This document shows positions 1 through 5,437 of a DNA stretch of 6,798 nt, one piece after another (position 1 is the first letter of the stretch; each line of letters opens with the position of its first letter). Origin of the DNA: Gammaproteobacteria bacterium (GTDB lineage: Bacteria; Pseudomonadota; Gammaproteobacteria; Pseudomonadales; Pseudohongiellaceae); assembly GCA_947377625.1 (NCBI GenBank), contig CANCGR010000141.1, positions 1 to 6,798 on the forward strand. The letters are read 5' to 3'. The translations under genes and the position numbers were made by a program. The notes below the pieces were generated by a model. That model saw nothing but the letters and a program-made list of their open reading frames with translations, made no database searches and was not told where the DNA came from.

Positions 1-120
1 GTGCTTGAAAGAATCCAGTGCGATAAAGCCAATCAGGCCAATACCTAGATTCAGCACGAAAAATAGGCTGAATTTGTAGTTGTTGCTGATTTCCTTCCAC
101 GCGAGTCGCAGCCACAGCAT
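1..120 (-). CDS. ybbP: YbbP-type ABC transporter permease, N-terminal 40 codons (partial)
   Basis: The ATG at 120-118 overlaps the stop of the upstream ATPase gene as TGATG, so translation is probably coupled. The visible 40 residues start MLWLRLAWKEISNNYKFSLF and continue into a hydrophobic stretch rich in Leu, Ile, Gly and Phe (about residues 18-35). This is the cytoplasmic start and first membrane helix expected of a large FtsX/MacB-type permease of the YbbP family. Members of that family have a long periplasmic part and several C-terminal helices, and work with a YbbA ATPase without a classical importer binding protein. The rest lies beyond the left edge, so completeness cannot be judged. 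The assignment rests on this short match plus its position directly behind a YbbA-like ATPase. Confidence 0.8.
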   Translation of the reverse strand, partial: MLWLRLAWKEISNNYKFSLFFVLNLGIGLIGFIALDSFKH

Positions 121-785
121 CAGAGGAACCTGCCATTGCTCAGGCGCTGCTGGCGCCCGCACCGCATGGCCAGTTGCTCGTTATGGGTAACGAACAGCAT
201 CGTCATGTTGTGCTCTTTCACCAGATTGAAAATCATGTCGGTGACATAAGCGCCGGTCGTGTTATCAAGGTTGCCGGTCGGTTCATCCGCCAACAAAATT
301 GCCGGCCTTACCACCATTGCTCGCGCAATCGCCACGCGCTGACACTCGCCACCGCTCAGCTGATGCGGAAAATGATCCTTGCGTTTATCAAGTCCCACCT
401 GCGCCAACGCTTCACGCGCTTTGGCCAGCGAGTTCTTGTCTTTAAACAGATCCAGCGGCAACGACACATTTTCCAGCGCCGTCAAATGCGACATCAAATG
501 AAACTGCTGAAAGATGATGCCAATATTCTTGGCGCGGAATTTCGACAGCTGCTCTTCACTCAACTTCTGCATGTCTTGTCCATTAAGAACAATGCTGCCA
601 GCAGTAGGGCTATCCAGCCCCGCCAGCAAAGTCAGCAACGTAGACTTGCCACTGCCACTCTGCCCCAGAATCGCCAGCGTTTCCCCAACCTCCATCTGCA
701 AGTTGAGATCCTTCAGCACTTCCACCGGCTCAAGATTGGCGACACCGTGAAAAGTTTTACACAAGTTATTTATTTCAAGAATCAT
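120..785 (-). CDS. ybbA: YbbA-type ABC transporter ATP-binding protein
   Basis: This is a 221-residue nucleotide-binding subunit of the MacB/LolD/YbbA class, which drives an FtsX-like permease at the inner membrane. All motifs are present: Walker A GQSGSGKST (41-49), Q-loop glutamine in IFQQF (about 93), signature LSGGE (143-147), Walker B ILLADE with catalytic E168, D-loop GNLD (171-174) and H-loop H201. Length is normal for a single-domain ATPase. The ATG at 785 gives the family-typical beginning MILEINNLCKTF. An in-frame TTG at 818 would add 11 residues that do not look conserved. No strong Shine-Dalgarno stands out before 785. The gene is followed without a gap by the permease, and TesA is encoded nearby, as in E. 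coli where ybbAP neighbours tesA. LolD and MacB ATPases are similar, but the permease start and the context favour YbbA. Confidence 0.9.
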   Translation of the reverse strand: MILEINNLCKTFHGVANLEPVEVLKDLNLQMEVGETLAILGQSGSGKSTLLTLLAGLDSPTAGSIVLNGQDMQKLSEEQLSKFRAKNIGIIFQQFHLMSHLTALENVSLPLDLFKDKNSLAKAREALAQVGLDKRKDHFPHQLSGGECQRVAIARAMVVRPAILLADEPTGNLDNTTGAYVTDMIFNLVKEHNMTMLFVTHNEQLAMRCGRQQRLSNGRFL

Positions 786-826
786 GAGTGAACGACATCC
801 AAGGCAGAACTGCAGCAATTCAAACG

Positions 827-855
827 AAGATAAGGGCGCCCCTAGCCAAGAGCAA
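827..855 (-). promoter_or_regulatory. Candidate sigma-70-like promoter for ybbA-ybbP
   Basis: Read on the minus strand, TTGCTC (855-850) and TATCTT (832-827) are separated by exactly 17 nt. They match 3 of 6 and 4 of 6 consensus positions. Transcription would start near 820, giving a leader of about 35 nt before the ATG at 785. The site lies between the palindromic element and the ATPase gene, so the transporter could be expressed independently of the upstream kinase. This is a by-eye match only. Confidence 0.4.
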
Positions 856-933
856 GACCTGAATAAACGGAATCCCTTTCTATCCCAAATTCACGTCGTA
901 GTTTCTTGGGGAGTTACAACAAAATTTGAAAGA

Positions 934-1038
934 GGGCTTCGGCATAAAGATGAAGGGGACGTCTTCGGCCATGGATGGCCGAAGAAAGCCTGCAAGGACG
1001 TACTCGTGGCGGTCCCCGTAATCTTTATGCCGAAGCCC
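934..1038. repeat. Nested palindromic intergenic element (105 nt)
   Basis: Outer arms: gggcttcggcataaagat at 934-951 is perfectly complementary to 1021-1038 (18 bp). After three positions with one possible pair, 955-960 (ggggac) pairs with 1012-1017 (gtcccc). Enclosed is a second, perfect hairpin at 962-985, followed by about 25 nt with the sequence gcctgcaaggacgtactcg. A single strand could fold into a long stem carrying one strong hairpin and a second loop. It lies between two same-strand genes and is not followed by a clean T-run in either direction, so a simple intrinsic terminator is unlikely, although the minus strand has TCTTTCAAATTTT just after it. The layout resembles non-coding palindromes with a CCATGGATGG core that I recall from gammaproteobacterial intergenic DNA. 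Copy number here is unknown. The symmetry is seen directly; membership of a repeat family is inference. Confidence 0.8.
962..985. repeat. Inner perfect inverted repeat with CCATGGATGG core
   Basis: The 11-nt arms tcttcggccat (962-972) and atggccgaaga (975-985) are perfectly complementary and separated only by gg. This is the most stable internal hairpin of the larger element. In an actual RNA hairpin the innermost pairs would open to give a loop of about four to six nucleotides. Confidence 0.85.
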
Positions 1039-1074
1039 GCCTGCGATGAAACCAGTATTTAAACCAACAAAACC

Positions 1075-3027
1075 CTAACCACTCTGAATAGGCAAAGTCA
1101 GCCAGAAGCAAGAACCCTTATCCAGCTCACTCTCACACCCCACCTGCCCATTGTGCAACTCCACAATGGTCTTCACGATGGAAAGCCCCAACCCGGTGGA
1201 AGATTCACCAGCAGTAGGTCGCGCCGTAAGCTTCTTGAATTTCTGGAACAACAACAACTGGTCTTCCTCACTGATGCCTTCGCCCTGATCCTTCACACTG
1301 AAGGTAGCAACCCTGTCGTCCTCATCGGGCAACAACGCAATCGTCACAATGCCGCCGGGCGGCGAATACTTCACAGCGTTGCTGACGTAATTGTCGAGTG
1401 CCTCACGCAGCCGGGTCGGATCGCCCAACACGTCGATGCCACTTTGAATGTTGCATTCCAGCGTGATGTCTTTGTTGGCTGCCATCTGCTCACTCAAGCG
1501 AATCACGCTCAAAGCCAGTTCCGACAGATCCACCGGAAAGTCCGAAAATTCCAGCCCGGTTTGTTCAAGGCGTTCGCCCTGCAGGATGCCGCCTACCACT
1601 TCCAGCATGTGCTGGGTGGTGGTGTGGATATGGGTCACCATTTCCAGTTCATGCGCAGCATCGCTGTCAACTTCACCGCGCTTCATCATGCCGAGCACAT
1701 CAGCCAAGCCGCTGATGGCGGCCAGCGGATTTTTGAGATCGTGACTCGCCACGGCCAGCACTTCACCTTTGGAGCGGGTAGCTTGCTCGGCTTTATCTAG
1801 CGCTTCGCGCAATTCGCGGGTACGGCTGTCCACCAGTTTGGCGAGGTCTTCTTCGCGGCGACTCACCACTTCTGCCATGGTGTTGAAGGTGGCGATCAAA
1901 CTGCCCATTTCGTCGCCGGAGGTTTGTTTCACACGTGCAGTCAGATCACCCGCTGCCATTTTTTCGGCAGCCAGCGACAACTGGCGAATGGGCGAGGTTA
2001 GCAAACCCGACAGAAACCAGATCAGCAGGATGATTGCGGTAGTGCCAGTAGTTTCGATCAAATTGCTGAGCTTGAGCTTTTGCGCCACCGGTTCGAGTGC
2101 GGTTTTTTCCGAACGTGTTTCCAGGTAATACCAATGGGCTGATTTGATCGGCGCATAGGAAAACCAGGTGGCATCATTAATGTCTTGTCGGGCCAGACGC
2201 ACCAGGCCGGCCTGGCCGGATTTGATAAGCGCCAGCAGATTCTGCAGGTCGCTGTGCGCATACTGGTCGGTGGACAGCAGCGATGCATTGAGCACCAGCT
2301 CGGCTTCCTTGTGATAGAGGTAACGGCCGGAGTCGTTGATGATGATGCTGCCGCTTTGCTCGGGCAGGCCGAGTGTTTGCAACATGTTCTGCAAGGCCAG
2401 ATCAACGGTGGCAACTCCATTCACCTGCTTGTTGCCGGTGACGAAGGGAACGCTATAGGTAGTCATCAGAATGTTGCCGGCGGCCTTGTCGAAATAAGGC
2501 AGCGACCAAAGACCCTGATTGCGCTCCATCGGCAGTTTCCACCAATCATGCTGGCGGTAGTCATAGCCCACCGCCGGGTCGGGATCACCGACATCAACAG
2601 TGACGATGCTGTCGTTTTTGCGGAACGAGTAAGGCGCAAACAGTTCGCGCTCAGGCAACAGGCTGTGCGGTGCAAACGCCACCGTTGCGCCGAATACTTC
2701 CTGGTTGGCGGCCACGGTTTCTCTGGTAAGGGCGTTGAGTTCTGCCGGCGTTATTGCCGGCTTGGCGGCGAGGTAGCGGCTGTTGGAACTCGCCAGGGTT
2801 TCCAGCTGGTTCAAACGCAGTTCAAGTTGCAGCGCCATGTTGCGAGTGCTCTGCAACATGTCGGCTTCGATTTTCTGGCCGGTTTCTTCCAGCTCGGTGC
2901 TGGTGAGGAAGTTCTGCAGGGCAATAAAAATAAGCGCCACCGGAAAGGTGATGAACAGCACGAACTTCAAGCGCAGCGAGGCGTTGAAGGCAAACTTGGG
3001 GGCAGTGGCTGTTTCGGGCGTTTTCAT
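1075..3027 (-). CDS. Membrane sensor histidine kinase: double Cache, HAMP, HisKA, HATPase
   Basis: This is a complete 650-residue kinase expected to sense a periplasmic ligand and phosphorylate a response regulator. Order: cytoplasmic tail; membrane helix about 20-40; a periplasmic domain of about 280 residues with double-Cache features (YDYRQHDWW at 155-163, PYFD at 177-180, GVATVDL at 204-210); second helix about 328-343; HAMP about 344-396 (SPIRQL, AAGDLTARV, GDEMGSL); coiled coil to about 420; HisKA with phospho-acceptor H429 in SHDLKNPL; then HATPase with N-box N550 (SNAVKYSPPGG), G1 box DQGEGI (580-585), F box LFQKFKKL and G2 box GLGLSI (612-617). No receiver domain is fused and no regulator gene adjoins it. 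The start lies 31 nt after the stop of the TesA-like gene, so the two are probably cotranscribed. The ATG at 3027 lacks a well-spaced Shine-Dalgarno, which may mean translation depends on the upstream gene. The physiological signal and partner cannot be told from sequence. Confidence 0.93.
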   Translation of the reverse strand: MKTPETATAPKFAFNASLRLKFVLFITFPVALIFIALQNFLTSTELEETGQKIEADMLQSTRNMALQLELRLNQLETLASSNSRYLAAKPAITPAELNALTRETVAANQEVFGATVAFAPHSLLPERELFAPYSFRKNDSIVTVDVGDPDPAVGYDYRQHDWWKLPMERNQGLWSLPYFDKAAGNILMTTYSVPFVTGNKQVNGVATVDLALQNMLQTLGLPEQSGSIIINDSGRYLYHKEAELVLNASLLSTDQYAHSDLQNLLALIKSGQAGLVRLARQDINDATWFSYAPIKSAHWYYLETRSEKTALEPVAQKLKLSNLIETTGTTAIILLIWFLSGLLTSPIRQLSLAAEKMAAGDLTARVKQTSGDEMGSLIATFNTMAEVVSRREEDLAKLVDSRTRELREALDKAEQATRSKGEVLAVASHDLKNPLAAISGLADVLGMMKRGEVDSDAAHELEMVTHIHTTTQHMLEVVGGILQGERLEQTGLEFSDFPVDLSELALSVIRLSEQMAANKDITLECNIQSGIDVLGDPTRLREALDNYVSNAVKYSPPGGIVTIALLPDEDDRVATFSVKDQGEGISEEDQLLLFQKFKKLTARPTAGESSTGLGLSIVKTIVELHNGQVGCESELDKGSCFWLTLPIQSG

Positions 3028-3058
3028 CCTGAACTCGGGCAGTGAGGCGTTCTGCAGT

Positions 3059-3679
3059 CTACTTAACCGGCAGCAGTGGAGCCAGAAAAGTGTAGACGTG
3101 TTCAGCGACTATTTTGGCGCCTTCCGCATTTGGATGTATGCCGTCGCTCTGGTTCAGCGTCGGGATTGCCGCTACGCCTTCCAGCAGGAACGGCATGAAG
3201 GGCAGCTGATATTTTTCAGCCAGCTCAGGAAACACGCGCGCGAAGTTGGCGGTATATTCAGTGCCGTAGTTCGGCGGAATCATCATGCCAGTCAGCGCCA
3301 GTTTGAGGCCGCTCTTGTGGGCGAATTCAATGGTCTCGACCAGATGGGTGCGCATCTCCGCCACCGGCAGGCCGCGCAGTCCATCGTTGCCGCCGAGCGA
3401 CAGCACCACCAGATCGGGCTTGCCGCGCACATACCACTGCATGCGGCTCAAGGCGCTGGCCGACGTGGAGCCGCTGACACCGCCATTGATCACCTTGATG
3501 TCGGTGCGACCTTCGGCTTTGAGGCGCCTGGCAATCAGATCGGGAAACGCCTGCCCGGCTTCCAGCCCTAAACCTTCAGTGAGCGAATCGCCGAGAAACA
3601 GCACGGTAAATTGCTTTTCGGCGGCAGTGGCATTGCCAAGCACTACCATCAGCAGGATTGCCAACAAACTGCGCATCAT
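3059..3679 (-). CDS. tesA: Periplasmic SGNH-family esterase/thioesterase, TesA-like
   Basis: This is a 206-residue arylesterase/acyl-CoA thioesterase I/lysophospholipase L1 family enzyme that hydrolyses acyl esters or thioesters in the periplasm. A signal peptide is evident: MMRS, a hydrophobic core to about residue 15, and a likely cleavage after ATAA (17-20). The SGNH blocks are present: GDSLTEG with nucleophile S32 (30-36), block II Gly in NGGVSG (G70), block III GGND with N98 (96-99), and the catalytic Asp/His in DGIHPN (D179, H182). Length matches mature TesA plus signal. The reading frame stays open far upstream, but the first ATG of an ATG-ATG pair at 3679 is chosen because it opens the signal peptide and has a good ribosome-binding site 8 nt away. 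The gene is divergent from the fumarase gene and upstream of the kinase, with ybbAP beyond. The exact substrate is uncertain, since TesA homologues range from esterases to lysophospholipases. Confidence 0.93.
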   Translation of the reverse strand: MMRSLLAILLMVVLGNATAAEKQFTVLFLGDSLTEGLGLEAGQAFPDLIARRLKAEGRTDIKVINGGVSGSTSASALSRMQWYVRGKPDLVVLSLGGNDGLRGLPVAEMRTHLVETIEFAHKSGLKLALTGMMIPPNYGTEYTANFARVFPELAEKYQLPFMPFLLEGVAAIPTLNQSDGIHPNAEGAKIVAEHVYTFLAPLLPVK

Positions 3680-3799
3680 TACTTTGTTCCTTTGAGTCCA
3701 GGATTCCACAGATTTTTCACAAACGTTGCAGCGATAATTCCGCCGGGCAAACCTGCTAACATTCCACCAGATTCTATACCAGCAAGAGACCCTTCCCGC
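3680..3799. promoter_or_regulatory. Divergent tesA / fumarase intergenic region
   Basis: These 120 nt must hold the start signals for the two genes transcribed away from each other. Toward the fumarase, possible -10 boxes are GATAAT at 3733-3738 and TATACC at 3775-3780. Neither has a convincing -35 at the right distance. Toward tesA, TTAGCA followed after 17 nt by TATCGC (minus strand, within roughly 3734-3762) is a weak match. The region is richer in A and T than the flanking genes. No clear operator palindrome is visible. The regional assignment follows from gene layout; the individual boxes are tentative. Confidence 0.4.
3688..3693 (-). promoter_or_regulatory. Ribosome-binding site fixing the tesA start
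   Basis: On the minus strand AAAGGA (3693-3688) ends 8 nt before the ATG at 3679. This spacing fits the first of the two tandem ATG codons. It argues against the much longer open frame that runs antisense into the fumarase gene. Confidence 0.7.
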
Positions 3800-5323
3800 A
3801 TGACTATCATTCGCCAAGAAGACCTGATCCACAGCGTCGCCGATGCCCTGCAGTTCATCTCCTATTACCACCCCGTCGATTTCATCCAGGCCGTGCATCG
3901 TGCCTGGCAGAAAGAAGAAAGCACGGCTGCCAAAGACGCGATGGCGCAGATTCTGCTGAATTCGCGCATGTGTGCCGAAGGTAAACGCCCGATCTGTCAG
4001 GACACCGGCATTGTGTGCGTGTTTGTCGATGTGGGCATGAATGTGCAGTGGCAGGGCAGCATGAGCCTTGATGACATGATCAACGAAGGTGTACGTCAAG
4101 CTTATATGCATCCGGACAACGTACTGCGCGCCTCCATCGTGAGTGATCCGGCCGGAGCCCGCAAAAATACCAAAGACAATACCCCGGCGGTGATTCACAC
4201 CCGTCTGGTGCCAGGCAACACTGTGGACGTGCGGCTGGCAGCCAAAGGCGGTGGCTCCGAGAACAAGAGCAAGCTGGTGATGCTGAACCCGAGCGACAGC
4301 ATCGTCGATTGGGTATTGAAAACGCTGCCCACCATGGGCGCTGGCTGGTGCCCGCCCGGCATGCTTGGTATTGGCATTGGTGGCACCGCCGAAAAAGCCA
4401 TGGTGTTGGCGAAAGAATCATTGATGGATTCGATCGACATCGACGAGCTGCGCGCACGCGGCCCCAACAACCGTGTCGAAGAATTGCGGTTGGAGTTGAT
4501 GGACAAAGTCAACGCACTCGGCATTGGCGCCCAAGGCTTGGGCGGTCTGACCACCGTGCTCGATGTGAAGATCAAGGACTACCCGACTCACGCAGCTTCA
4601 CTGCCAGTGGCGATGATTCCCAACTGTGCCGCCACCCGGCATGCACATTTTGTGCTGGATGGTTCGGGCCCGGCCGAGCAGCATGCGCCCAGCATTGATG
4701 ATTACCCGAATATAAAGTGGGACGTCGGCCCCTCGGCGCGCCGTGTCAACCTCGACACGGTTACGCAGGAAGAAATTGCCACCTGGAGACCAGGTGAAAC
4801 TCTTTTGCTGTCGGGAAAAATGCTGACTGGTCGTGATGCGGCTCACAAACGCATGATCGAACTCTACAAGAGTGGCCAAGGGCTGCCCGAGGGCGTTGAT
4901 CTGAAAGGCAAGTTCATCTATTACGTGGGGCCGGTAGACCCGGTGCGCGATGAAGTGGTGGGGCCGGCCGGGCCGACTACTGCGACCCGCATGGACAAGT
5001 TCACCGAAGATTTGCTGGCTTACTCCGGTCTGGTCGGGATGATTGGCAAAGCCGAACGCGGACCAACCGGCATTGAAGCCATCAAGAAACACAAAGCGGT
5101 GTATCTGATGGCCGTCGGCGGTGCTGCCTATCTGGTGTCGAAAGCCATCAAGAAAGCGCGCATAGTGGCCTTTGCTGATCTTGGCATGGAAGCAATCCAC
5201 GAATTCGAAGTGCAGGACATGCCGGTGTCAGTCGCTGTTGATGTCAACGGCACCTCCGTGCATCAAACTGGCCCGCAGGAATGGAAGCAGCGTATCGAGG
5301 CTCAACGTTTGACGGTCAAATGA
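3800..5323 (+). CDS. fumA: Fumarate hydratase class I, [4Fe-4S], single chain
   Basis: This complete 507-residue class I fumarase catalyses reversible hydration of fumarate to L-malate in the cytoplasmic TCA cycle. The N-terminal alpha part carries the cluster cysteines C66 (RPICQDTG), C184 (GWCPPG) and C276 (PNCAATRH). Their spacings of 118 and 92 residues are close to those of characterised class I enzymes. Other conserved stretches are GARKNTKDNTPAV, KGGGSENKS, GIGIGGTAEKA and GAQGLGGLTTVLDVK. The C-terminal beta part has LSGKMLTGRDAAHKR, YYVGPVDP and GPTTATRMDKF. The length equals the pseudomonad form and is shorter than the roughly 548 residues of E. coli FumA/FumB. The ATG at 3800 gives the conserved opening MTIIRQEDLIHSVADALQFI, preceded by a modest AAGAG about 11 nt upstream. 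Tartrate dehydratase is a relative, but the overall match to fumarase is strong. Being an iron-sulphur enzyme, it is expected to be oxidant-sensitive. No terminator is evident after the stop. Confidence 0.97.
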   Translation: MTIIRQEDLIHSVADALQFISYYHPVDFIQAVHRAWQKEESTAAKDAMAQILLNSRMCAEGKRPICQDTGIVCVFVDVGMNVQWQGSMSLDDMINEGVRQAYMHPDNVLRASIVSDPAGARKNTKDNTPAVIHTRLVPGNTVDVRLAAKGGGSENKSKLVMLNPSDSIVDWVLKTLPTMGAGWCPPGMLGIGIGGTAEKAMVLAKESLMDSIDIDELRARGPNNRVEELRLELMDKVNALGIGAQGLGGLTTVLDVKIKDYPTHAASLPVAMIPNCAATRHAHFVLDGSGPAEQHAPSIDDYPNIKWDVGPSARRVNLDTVTQEEIATWRPGETLLLSGKMLTGRDAAHKRMIELYKSGQGLPEGVDLKGKFIYYVGPVDPVRDEVVGPAGPTTATRMDKFTEDLLAYSGLVGMIGKAERGPTGIEAIKKHKAVYLMAVGGAAYLVSKAIKKARIVAFADLGMEAIHEFEVQDMPVSVAVDVNGTSVHQTGPQEWKQRIEAQRLTVK

Positions 5324-5364
5324 CGTAATCGCAGTGAAAAAGTTTTAGCCGTACAGTTCAGTCG

Positions 5365-5370
5365 TATAAA
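5365..5370 (+). promoter_or_regulatory. Possible -10 box upstream of the PAS kinase
   Basis: TATAAA matches five of six -10 positions and lies in the 114-nt gap after the fumarase gene. The only -35-like sequence (TTTAGC, 5344-5349, 15-nt spacing) is poor. A transcript from here would carry a leader of about 60 nt. The alternative is read-through from the fumarase gene, since no terminator hairpin is visible between the two. Confidence 0.25.
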
Positions 5371-5423
5371 CGCAGCGCCGCAGGAAGTAGTGCAGGGCAA
5401 CGGAGCGCAGTAACCACCAAGAC

Positions 5424-5428
5424 AGGGA
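5424..5428 (+). promoter_or_regulatory. Ribosome-binding site fixing the PAS kinase start
   Basis: AGGGA ends 9 nt before the ATG at 5438. An in-frame TAA at 5411-5413 rules out a longer N-terminus, so this ATG is a well-supported start for the truncated kinase gene. Confidence 0.7.
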
Positions 5429-5437
5429 CCCGCTGGC

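Noticed and set aside
934..1038. Simple Rho-independent terminator of the kinase gene
   Set aside because: The outer stem spans over 100 nt, contains a second hairpin, and is not followed by an uninterrupted T-run. Some termination effect is possible, but the architecture is not that of a standard intrinsic terminator.
784..1062. 92-codon plus-strand open frame across the kinase-ybbA gap
   Set aside because: Its C-terminal third is simply the palindromic element read through as codons, its start overlaps the ybbA ATG on the opposite strand, and the rest is low-complexity with no recognisable domain or ribosome-binding site. Similar conceptual peptides arise whenever such palindromes lie in an open frame.
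2185..3045. 286-codon plus-strand open frame
   Set aside because: It is antisense to the Cache sensor region of the kinase, whose motifs and membrane segments are clear. It shows no domain of its own.
3611..3799. Upstream extension of the fumarase frame to 570 codons
   Set aside because: It would overlap the start of tesA on the other strand, and the added residues do not resemble class I fumarases, which begin at the MTIIRQEDLI opening at 3800.
3680..4198. N-terminal extension of the TesA-like frame to 379 codons
   Set aside because: The extra residues are antisense to the fumarase gene and to the intergenic region. The signal peptide and ribosome-binding site place the real start at 3679.
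5324..5437. Terminator or small gene after the fumarase stop
   Set aside because: I found no convincing GC-rich hairpin with a T-run and no short coding frame with a ribosome-binding site in this gap; only a -10-like TATAAA stands out.
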